Positions 26,401-38,400 of a DNA stretch of 64,000 nt are shown in pieces. The translations under genes were made by a program, and so were the position numbers. The notes beneath the pieces are model-generated. The model had not been told where the DNA came from. It did no database searches and was given only the letters and a program-made list of their open reading frames with translations. The number at the start of each line of letters is the position of its first letter. Position 1 is the stretch's first letter. The DNA comes from Pararge aegeria (taxonomy: Eukaryota > Arthropoda > Insecta > Lepidoptera > Nymphalidae), in the NCBI RefSeq assembly GCF_905163445.1, contig NC_053190.1, positions 11,720,501 through 11,784,500 on the forward strand, in the 5' to 3' direction.

Positions 26401-29400
26401 TCAGTTATGCGTAGGTATGCTCCGAACATAATCAGCCTACTAAGCACAGTTGGGAGAAGCCCTCGTCCGGTAATTGAATCCAGGACACGCTACCTGCTAA
26501 ATTTACGAATCAGTTATGCGTAGGTATGCTCCGAACATAATCAGCCTACTAAGCACAGTTGGGAGAAGCCCTCGTCCGGTAATTGAATCCAGGACACGCT
26601 ACCTGCTAAATTTACGAATCAGTTATGCGTAGGTATGCTCCGAACATAATCAGCCTACTAAGCACAGTTGGGAGAAGCCCTCGTCTCATTCATAGGTAAG
26701 AAGGATATTGGAGAATAGACCACCAAACTGTTCCAAAGCTGGCTGATGGAATTTAACTATGATTGTTACACATGATTGATAAAAAGATACGTGCTCTCCA
26801 AGGCACAGGTAATCAAACCGAGGAGCTCGTGATCTAAAGTCAAACATGGTAACCACTAGACCAATGAAACCACACGATAAGGTATGGTACTGTTGAAAGG
26901 TCGAAATACGAAATCGTGTGCACCTGTGGGTATTAAGATTAAGTTTCAAAGATTAGAAATTACGTGAATCATCGCACGTATCCTCAAGAGGATGCCCGAA
27001 AATATCATTAAGCCGTACCATCTTTAAAACGATTCTTGTCGGGTTAGCATACGAAAAGAAAGGAACGAAATTATACTTTTTTGTACGACGTGAAACAATA
27101 TTCTCTATCTTTATTTATCTATCTCATTCAAAATCAATTGCGAACCCATTGCTAGCATTGGTGTAAATAAATAAATAAATAAATACATATAACAATACAC
27201 ACATCGCCATCTAGCCCCAAAGTAAGTGTAACTGGTATAATGGGTAGGTACTAAGATACAGGTAAATTAGTACCTTTCCATTATACCAGTTACACTTAAC
27301 TTACATTAATAGCGGCTTTTGGTAGCGGACCAACTTGTTAGGGATTATTTCAAATTCAAATTCAAAATTTCTTTATTCATGTAGGCCTATCACAGGCACT
27401 TATGAAGCGTTCATACATATATGTTTACATAATTGTTAAAGGGGTTAAGGGGATGGTAAAAACTTATTTCGCCAACTTAAGCCTAAAGCTACGAGGGTTC
27501 CAAACGCGCCCAGAGCCCACAACAAACTTAGCCGGGTAATGTAGTCATATCCACTAATAAGTTTCTATGCGACATCCCACCGGAACACTAAATAACACCT
27601 TATTGTCATTAGAGTGGTAACTAACCACACCCAAAGTCTCCCATCAGACCAGACCAGAGAAAATTCAGAAATGTTAAATAACCAAATTGACCCTTCCGGG
27701 AATCGAACCCGGGACCTCTTACTTAAATTCACAGCGCTCAAGGAGGTCGTAGAATAACACCCAGATACTGAAAAACATTCATGGCAATATTTGGCAGACC
27801 AAGTTTATGGGCCACTTGATCATAATTGGAAAACTATAGCCTACAAAGAGAGCAACAATTCCAAGGGGATGACGAATAAATAAATGAATGATGAGTGAAT
27901 GAATGAATGTGTGAATGTGTGAATGAGTGAATGAATGAATGAGTGAATTAATGACGAGTGCATGAATGAGTAAACGAATGAGTGAATGAATGAATGAATA
28001 AAGGAATGAATAAATATACTTTTATTGCACACCACAAAAAGTACATAGAACAAAAAGAAAAGTATAACAAAACAACGGATTATGTGTAGGAGCTAAGCCT
28101 CATGTGTATGTAATAACGCCAACAACCATGTCCTTGGGGAATAAGCATGGGAGGCACTTCCCCGGACGCGCTCTGGCACAAAAAGCACTACAACAAATTA
28201 ACCAAATTCTCTAACTGCAAATTAAATTACCATCAAAATCCTTCTACTTGTCCTTGCCAGTATCACTTCTTTATTTGCTTATATTGATTTGACCTCTGAG
28301 CTGTGATATAACTAAAAATAATGACACAGGGAAACGCCATTACATGACGTACTTATTTAAAACGTCACACATTAAATATAACATTTTCTACATGTAACTA
28401 TAATTTTATACGTAGTAAATAATAAAATTAAAAATAGTACATGTAATAATATAAAGTGATTTCATTAAAATAATCTATACTTATAATAAAACTTTAAATG
28501 GAAGATTTCTGTACATTTAATATATTTTGAAAATTTTCACCGGGGGATGCTTTATAATCGATATTGAGTCCAAAACAGATTTTATTTAATTTTTGTCTGT
28601 CTGTCTGTCTGTTCGGGCATCACATGAAAACTACTCAACAGATTTAAATTAAATTTGGTATAGTGGTAGCTGATATTCCGGGTCAACATATAGAATACTT
28701 TATATCCCGATAAACTATAAGATTTTTCCGGGAAATGGGATGAAATTTTTTATCTATTTTACTTCATAGCTCTGTTAAATTTGAACTTATTTTAATCATT
28801 CCTTTTGACGTGACAACGTCTTATAAATTGGTTTGCCGGGTGACACTTCAAGAAACTGCGTTACGCTCCGCTCACGTTATGCGCTCACAATGAGAGCGAG
28901 TGAGAGGCACGCGCCCGCCTAAGAGCGAGAGAGACAGACATAAAAAGTGAAAGGCACGCGTCCCTTTGTAGTAAACGCTGTTTCATTGTACGCAAATATA
29001 TTGCAAGTTATTGTATGTATATTTGTATATAAATACGTATGTATGTGTAAAGGTAAAAATAAAATTTTGTTAATATGAAATTCAGTGCGAGATTCTATGT
29101 ATAAATTAATGTTTTAAATATAATTCTTTGTATAAATAAATGTTTTAAATTGTTACTATTATTTCATCCTTCTTCCTACTATACGAATGAATATTCACAT
29201 TAAAATTATTTTACCACTCGTTGTCACGTAAAACTTTCGCCCGTATACCGACTTTACAGGCAACCAATTTTGGTTTTTTTTTTATTTAAAAGTGTATACT
29301 ATCAAGCATGTATTGTCTAATTTAGAATGAAGATCTGATAAATATTGTCGGAGATAAAGGACATAACTCTTCACAAACATCAGAAAGTTGCAAGGCATAT

Positions 29401-32400
29401 GGGAAAACTATGAATGCATGCATACCGTCCTACTAATAATATAAATGCGAAATTTTGTGAGGATGGATGTATGTATGGATTAACTAATATAATGACAACT
29501 TACTAACTCAGTATACAACGTAAAATAATAATATGTACATAGCTAGCCACGATGATCATTACGTTAGCATCAGATCTAAACTAGCTTCACGATTGACTCA
29601 TACGCGGACGAAGTCGCTAGGGTCCGCTAGTATATGTATAAAAATGAAATTGGTATAATATATCAATTGAAACTACAAGGTCTCGCAGCTGCTTGATATA
29701 GATAATACGTTATTCCAATATCATAGTTATTGATAACAATACCAAAGCACATGTTCTTGACATAGTATGCTTTGGTATTCTGATAAGAATTTGTGGATTG
29801 GACGCTGTTGTGAGGCGAAGATAACGTGGTAATAAGTCTTTTCTATTTACGCTTCATTGGAGAAGGGACTTCTAAACGGAAGCCATACAAAGGCACTGAG
29901 CCCTTACTACGGTCGCTTAAAAGAGTTTTACTATAATATTGTAAACGTTCTGTTTCAGGATTATAATCTCTTATTTTTGTACATCATAATGTCAAATTAA
30001 CTGTAATATTAAGTTAAGATGAAATATCTTTTTAAGCGATGATTTTAAAGCTCCAAAATTTAACTTCATTTCACTTAACTTAAAGGTAAAGTTCTAATCT
30101 TTAGCTGTAAATAAAATTGCAGTTTCTGCTTGAGATTTCTAACTAACTGCCTTTCATTTGGATTAATGATAACAGAACCTAGTAGTAGTACAAAATTTAT
30201 CACTAAATTTTGTCTGGTTTATCTTCAGAAGGCCTAAACCGATTTAAAAAGGAATTCCACAGACAGGCTTTTTATTTTGTAAATTAAATAAGTCCCTTAA
30301 ATAAATTGGGGGTTTAAGATTACATGAGAGTCATATTCGCCGACTGGCGCAGTGGGCAACGACCCTGTTTTCTGAGTCCAAGGCCGTGGGCTCGATTCCC
30401 ACAACTGGAAAATGTTTGTGTGATGTCCATGAATGTTTTTCAGTGTCTCGGTGTTTATCTGTATATAATAAGTATATATGTATATTATTCGTAAAAGTAT
30501 TCAACAGTCATCTTAGTAGGTACCCATAACACAAGCTACGCTTACTTTGGGACTAGATGGCGATGTGTGCTTTGTCGTAGTATATTTATTTATTTATTTA
30601 AAGAGCTTAGCAGTAGGACTTTGTCGGTAGGATCGTAACCAGCTATGGCCAAGGCCTCCCACTAGACTAGAGAAAGTTAAAAAAAAAACAAATTCCCAAT
30701 TTGCCTCTGCTGGTGATCGAACATGGGACCTTTCACTTATAAGACAACAGTAGTCATTATTGCGCTAGGGCAGTCAGCTTTAGCGGGGGATGAAAAATTT
30801 AAATTATAAAATAGTTATGGGAGGGAAATTTACGTGTTTGAGTAAGGAAAGTTCGGCTTCTATAATGCAACATGAAACTACTTTACGACCCCTAGATAAC
30901 ACCTAAAAGTATGGGGCACATATTTTCTGTCTCCTCACTTATCGTTCCGTCAAGAATTTGCCAAGAAGCACTGTTTGTTTAATAATGAAGTCCATGGTGA
31001 AGTATTCCTAATGAAAACGTGTTCTTTTTAAGTCAGTTTAAATTATATTGATATCGCACACGCTAATATAATAGTATTATCGCACCATGCGGCGTTCATT
31101 AGCTCCTTCGGTATTTCAGTAATCGAATTAATTATACATTGCTGCCGATCGTTCTCTGTGATATATAAAGCCAAGGAAATAACATGATAAAAGTACTTAT
31201 AATCATTTTTATGGGCTGAGAATGAATGGTTTCCCGTGGTAGTGTAACTAAGGGAGGTGTCCGTTGGTCCTTATGCTATTATAGAGTTAATTTACGAATG
31301 ATTAGTTCGGATTAAACATCGACATGTCAAATGCACGCGTTCAAGATGTACAGCGTCTTTAACAAACACAGGGTTCGCCTTGCGTGGGTTTTGAATGGAG
31401 ACTAGGTTAGAAAAATGTGTTGCGAGACAGAGAATGAAGGAATGAGGGGATCATACCTAGTAAGGTATGATTGAACATATAAGAGTGAAAAGGAGCGAAT
31501 GCTAATTTGAGAGAAAACTGATTCACAGTGACACACACGTCAGACATCAATTGTCTGTTAATTTTTTATCTTCCCTCAAATTTATTACTATATGCATTTG
31601 AGATCCACCGGAAGGTATAGATTACTATAATAGTACCCCTAACTGGCTAACCCTTTACCATCTCCACTGCATCAGCACTCACTACCAGGTGAGATTCCAG
31701 TTAAGGGCTAACTGGTAATCAATAGCCGATTATTAAACGTCCATCGCTGGACTAAAGGCCTCGCCCAAGAAGAGGATTGTCCCGTAATCACCACCATTCA
31801 GTGCAGAGAACGAACGGCAGCTCTGCTATAGGGTGCCTCCCGTCATGCGAACCTCAGCTTTAGTGATGATTGGAATGACGAGGATAGACGGTACTTATGC
31901 CTGTAAGTAACGCCTATTCCGAGGCATACTTTCACCAATCAATTTCTACTGGGCAACTAATTTTATAACCTAAATTGTCTATGGTTTACAAGGCGTGGTA
32001 GTTCGTATTTGCATTGTCATATTTGAATAGAAGCAGGCGTTACTTTGCGGAAAACTATTATATATTATGAAAATTAGGCATTTAAAAAAAAAAAAATTTA
32101 CTATACTCAGATCTTCGGCAACCTTCTGTACCCTCTGCGCACGTTACGCCCCGAAACCGGAACATCCTCAGAAGATGTTGACATTACAATAATAATTGTT
32201 TTAACAATTATTCATTGCGTAACGTGCGTAGGGTACATAGCCGAAGATCTGTTTGGTGTGGAGTATAAGGATTGAAGAGTTATAAATAACACCATACAGA
32301 TTCTCCTGCTTTTCGCGGAGTATAGCAAATAAAGCTTAATTTTAAAGGATTCAAGGTTATTAAAAAACCGAATTTATATTTTCTTCCTCTGTCAAGTGTC

Positions 32401-35400
32401 AATTTAGGATCCGCTGGCGTCGTAACTTGAAAAGGTGCCTTCCGTCGTTAGCGTTTAGACATTACAAATGAGTACGTGAAACTTTTTTGTTCTCTAGGAA
32501 TCATTTAAATCAATAGGCATCCGATTAAAGCGATTCTTAGGTTAAGGCATTAATCATAGTCCAAGCATCGTGGACTGACCTCATCTATAAACATAATATA
32601 ATATCTTGTGATTTCATACATATTATTTGTTATCACCATAATCACCCCATTACTAGCCCACTACAGGGCACGGGTTTCCTCTCGAAAAGGGTAGGGCTTA
32701 GGCCGTAGTCTACATAGCTGGCCGAGTATGGATTGGTGGACTTTTCGAACTCGGCGACCCTAATGTTAAGCTCAAGTACCACCCACTACTAGGCTGTCAC
32801 CCCTTCTTTTCTTATATGTGACTAGCGGACCCGCGCGACTTCATTCGCGATTGAGTCAACTTCAAAAAGTTGTCGTATGCTGTCGCGGACTGTTTTATAG
32901 AACTTTAAAGAAACAATTCTGATAAATTTACTACCTATTTCAGTCGTTTGGCGTAACGTTTACCGTTCACGCATCGCACGCATCGGAATCTCTCAAAAAG
33001 GATATTTTTTGCAGTTTTTGGAACATTATTCATTAATGATGGTAGCCATTGGTTGTAGCGTGATGTTTATTAGCCTTAATTAATACTGCCAATGCAAAGT
33101 AAAATTGAAATCGAAACAGCGTTTTACAGAAATCTTCCAGTTACAGATTTATTATATATATTTATTATAGATATAGATTTCAAATTAATGTTATTTCAAA
33201 GAGCTATAAATTTTTTGACTGTTGAATGAATTGGTCTCGTGATTCTTTGTTCGAATTATACGTATCTACTTAATTAAACTTCTATAAGATTTATACGAGG
33301 TTTGATAAGAAGGAAGCATCGTAGGTATCACTACAATGTTTCAAATCTCAACTGATAAGGTAAGGATTTACATAAAACGTTTGATTGAGTTAATATGATA
33401 ATGGCTATCCTACTGATTAGCCATGTAAATGTGTTTTGATGATCAGCCAATAAGATTAACTGTTCACAACTATGTATTGGGAAGGTCCCTTGGCCCTAGA
33501 CTTCCCTGAAAAAAAAAGTTCTTTATTGAAATAATATCGTTAAGCTACCCTTTCTTTAATAGTAGTTTACGAAACGATTGCACAAAATATGTATTATATC
33601 ACTAGTGGTGGTAGGGGTTATTAAATTACTAGTGTGTTTTAAAACAGCAAGTTTTAATAGAAGGTTGGTACAAAATGAGTTTTAAAATAGGAGTTATGTG
33701 CAGTTTTGAATACACTACTTTATCTAATATCATACATTGGGTTTATGAAATAATATTTTTTTCAACTTTGCTGGTAATAAGATTATGAATCACTTCGATC
33801 GCCAAATCTAAAATATCGGGTTAAGTCAAATTTTAATTAAAAAAAAATATCCCACCAATATTCAGTACAAAAAAACAGAAAACTTTAAATGTCTCTAAAA
33901 CGAATAAGTAAAAATATTGTAATGCTAATAATTGGCGCGCCCACATATTACTATTTTCTTTTTTTTGGAAAAAAATGATTGATTTTTTTCTATGACCTTT
34001 ATAGGTCTATCGGTATCGGTAGGTCGGTTTTGTAAAGCAGTTTAAGGTTAAAGTATTCATTTCCCGGATTTGTCCAGGTTATATCGAGATAGTAAAAAAA
34101 TTGTATAATGAACATGAAAAAATTTAAATATTTATTCTTTTTTTATATTTATATCGTGTTAGTAAAATATGTCAATAAAAACTCGTTTTGAATTTTACGA
34201 TAAATGAGTAGATAATGCTAGTTATGCGACTGTTACGTACTGACTAATTGCTTACAGTTGCAGTGGATAAACTTGGGTAATTTATCCACGCCCAGAAAAC
34301 AAATTAATAAAAAAGTTAGATCAATTACAATAATGTGTCTAAGGGGCGAGGTATCTTTGGTGAATATATTTGCAGCAATAATAAATTATTGGTATGTCGG
34401 GTGCTGATGAGCATGGCAGCGTAAACATTTTTGTTAAAAATCAATCAAAAAATTAAAATTGTTAAAGACCTAAATCCAGTATAATAAATAGTAGTGACCT
34501 AATTAAAAAACAAATACAGATTTTATAAACTGTCTATTCAATGAATACCTAAAAATGAGCGGTGGCTTTGCAATAAAATTCAACTTGTTTTAGTTTACTC
34601 ACAGTATTTATATTTATTTCTAACAAACAAAAAACTCTCTCTTCACGGATCTACAAATTTGATAGTTAATTTAAACAGTTGAACGAAGTCAGACGAACTA
34701 AATCATAAAGCATAAGTATATTATGCTTATAAGTTGTTTGCCAAATTTAACCATATTATACCTAATGATTATAATTATACTTTCGTGTTTTTTTAGTGCT
34801 TTATCTCAAAAAAAGAGACCTTTGTCAAAAAATATAGAAATTTTATGCCACATACTTTATAATCAAAACCTTAAGGTACTTCCCGTTGAACATGATGCAA
34901 GAAGCAATATCTTACAGCAAAATCAAAAGTACATATCCGAATATCATTTGAGTGTCCAATTTTATTTGGAGTATTTTATTTAATGAAAATCGCGTTATGG
35001 ACAATACCGGATGTTTGGTGCATCGTGTGCCAAATCGAATCTGATGATTGGAGGGGTCTTTGGCTATCTCTTCAGCCCTCGTAAAAAAATCTTGCTCAAA
35101 CGGTTTTTTTTATACTGATTTTAAATTGTTTTTTTAAAAATTGTAAAAATTCTACATTTAAATTTTAATAAAAAATAAAGTTGTTAAGTATTAATTAATT
35201 TTCTTTTTAATCTTTAATTTGTAACGTTTTACGCTTCTTTTGAAACTAGAATTACACGCCAGCAACATCTAGTTTTTGTTTTACAGCCCCGCAAAGTTTT
35301 TTTTACGTAAAAAAATAAGCTTGAACGTCAACTTTCGGTTTTAATAAAAAAAAAACTAAAAGTGATCATGTTCTTCCAATTTTTTTAAAACATCTCTGGA

Positions 35401-38400
35401 CTGTCCCCTTTCTAATGGTGTGCAATATGCCATGAAAAGTAATTAGTAACATCACTAATTTTCAAATTTTCTAAACTTAGTCACAATTTTCTAATATTCA
35501 ACAGATGAAAGAAAAACAAGTTTTTGCGTAAATAAAACTCACAAGCAGGTAAAATTTTTAAATTTCGTAGGTTTTACTTGAAATAAAAATAATACATTGC
35601 ATTTGAAACATTTATTTCATAATTTTTACAAATTCTGCTCAAATTGTTCACCCCTGTTTCGAATGCAGGCCCGACATCTTTGACGTATTGTTACAGTTGT
35701 AGTCCGAAGCCGTATTTCGTTCTTAATTGTACCGAAGGCCGCTTCTATGCGTTGTATTAGTACCTCCCTCGTTGGGACTTCTGTGGCGTATACTAGCTCT
35801 TTGGCACGTCCCCAGACATAAAAATCTAACGGAGTTAAGTCTGGGGAACGTGGAGGCCATGCAATAGGCCCATCGCGCCCAATCCACGAATTGGGGAACA
35901 CATTATCGAGGTATTCCCTCACAGTTAAACGCCAATGCGCGGGACAGCCGTCATTTTGAAATACTATGGGCACATCTTCATTAAACACGGGCACCTCGGC
36001 CAATAATTCCGGCAGATCATTTTGCAGGAACTCTAAATAATTATCGCCATTTAAGTTATCAGGCAGGTAGTGCGGTCCAATTACCTGATATTATACCTGA
36101 TATTTTTGCCTGTTTAAACGAACAACGGGCGTATAACTTTATGAAAGAGACAGAAAATGTCATCTGCCTTGTGAATTGTGAGTGTTATTTACGCAAACCC
36201 TTGTTTTTCTTTCACCTGTTGAATATTAGAAAATTGCGACCAAGTTTAGAAAATTTGAAAATTAGTGATGTTACTAATTACTTTTCATGGCATATTGCAC
36301 ACCATTAGAAAGGGGACAGTCCAGAGATGTTTTAAAAAAATTGGAAGAACATGATCACTTTTAGTTTTTTTTTTATTAAAACCGAAAGTTGACGTTCAAG
36401 CTTATTTTTTTACGTAAAAAAAACTTTGCGGGGCTGTAAAACAAAAACTAGATGTTGCTGGCGTGTAATTCTAGTTTCAAAAGAAGCGTAAAACGTTACA
36501 AATTAAAGATTAAAAAGAAAATTAATTAATACTTAACAACTTTATTTTTTATTAAAATTTAAATGTAGAATTTTTACAATTTTTAAAAAAACAATTTAAA
36601 ATCAGTATAAAAAAAACCGTTTGAGCAAGATTTTTTTACGAGGGCTGAAGAGATAGCCAAAGACCCCTCCAATCATCAGATTCGATTTGGCACACGATGC
36701 ACCAAACATCCTGTAGATTTACGCACACACAAGTTTTGTCTGGTAGGAGGCTTTGGCCGCAGCTAGTTACAGCCTTACTAACAATTCGTGCCGCCGAGCA
36801 ATTAGTACGATGCCGCCTCGAAGCCTATTAGGAATATGGGTTTAATGTCTTGTGCCTTACAGGTTTGCCCGCTACCATCTTAGATAAGTGATGACTTACC
36901 AGCAGGTGAAATTGCAGTCATGGGCTTACTTGTCATGCAATCTCTTGTCTTGTCTAATATTATATATGCTAAAGTGTGATTATATTTTTGTTTGTTCGTC
37001 AATCAGTCATCGTGATTTTTGACATAGAATTAGTTAAAAGGTTAGTTCAGGTCCTAACTAAGCTACTTGGTTTTTGGCATAAAATTAGTTGAAAGGAAGG
37101 AGAGTAACGTAGACAACTTTTATCCCAAGAAAAAATTGTAAATAACCGTAATAAATGCGGACGAACAGTTGCAACCTACAAGCGGCGCGAAGTAGGCGTG
37201 TGTGATCGCTACGCGAGAACCGGTTATTACGAGCGCACCTTATCGCTTTTTCTGTGTTTTGTTTGTAATAGTTATGTTGGGTCGTATTGACAATGGCTGA
37301 AGGCTCACATTTGTACACGAATGTCCCAACTTTTATGAACCACAGCACGAAGAATGATATATTTGTTGATGAAATAACAATGGAGGACGAAACAAATGCG
37401 TATGAGGAAGATATGGATACCACGGAAATGCGGAGAAAACGAAATTGGGAGGCTGATAATGGCGAGGAGTGGACACAAGTTAATAGAACTGCGAAGAAAA
37501 AAGTTAGGATAACTGAAAATCCACAGGAAGATTTAATCCTTATTTGTGTTACGGGTAAGCAAGTTATACCAAAACAATTTGCCTTGGCGAAATTATTTCG
37601 GGAACATAATATTTTAGGTATTTTGAGAGTAAAATATTTGAATCACTATAAAATTCATCTAAGTTTTGATACAGAATCGAATGCTGAAATTTTTTTAGCA
37701 TGTAAAGCATTTTCTGAATTGGAATGGAGATGCCAGAAGACCTGGGAAGTAGGTCTTTCATATGGCATAGTAAAGAATATTGAGAATGAACTTACCGAGG
37801 AAGAGATTTTTAAGAACATTAAGTGTGAAATTGAAATAGTCTCAGTGAAACGTCTCAACCGTCGAGATGGGGATATTTGGGTGCCGAGCGATACTGTGAA
37901 GGTTGGGTTTAAGGGCCCCAGTTTACCGAGATATGTTTACCTACTAGATTTAAGAATTAAAGTTGAGAAATACATATTTCCCGTCACTCAATGTTCTCGA
38001 TGTTGGCGATTTGGGCACTTAAATAAATTTTGCCCGTCTAACAAAATAGTATGCCCGAAATGTACCAAGAACCATGCTAATTGTGAGACAACTTCATATC
38101 TGTGTTCCAACTGCTCCGGTACTCATATGGCATTGGATAAAGATTGCAGTGTTTATAAAAAGGAAAAGAAGATACGAGAAATTATGTCAGAATTTAACTG
38201 CTCATACAGAAAAGCAATGAGTATGTTCGTCCCATCTTCTCCTCCCCCTTTAGAAAGCTATAACGAATCACTTACAAAACAACGTGTATACGCTCCTGTA
38301 AATGAACCAGACGCATTCTCGTATTATGATGATAATATTCATCAAGAACAGGAACCTTGCAAGGCGAATGCAGAATCAAGTACAAAACAGAAAAAAAAGA

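Noticed and set aside
26360..26686. CRISPR-like array
   Set aside because: The three 109-bp units are wholly identical with no variable spacers, in a eukaryotic intron. It is a simple tandem triplication.
34723..34983. 86-codon plus-strand frame starting with a hydrophobic stretch
   Set aside because: No recognisable domain, AT-rich composition, and position beside the mariner-like element. Likely chance, so not listed as a gene.
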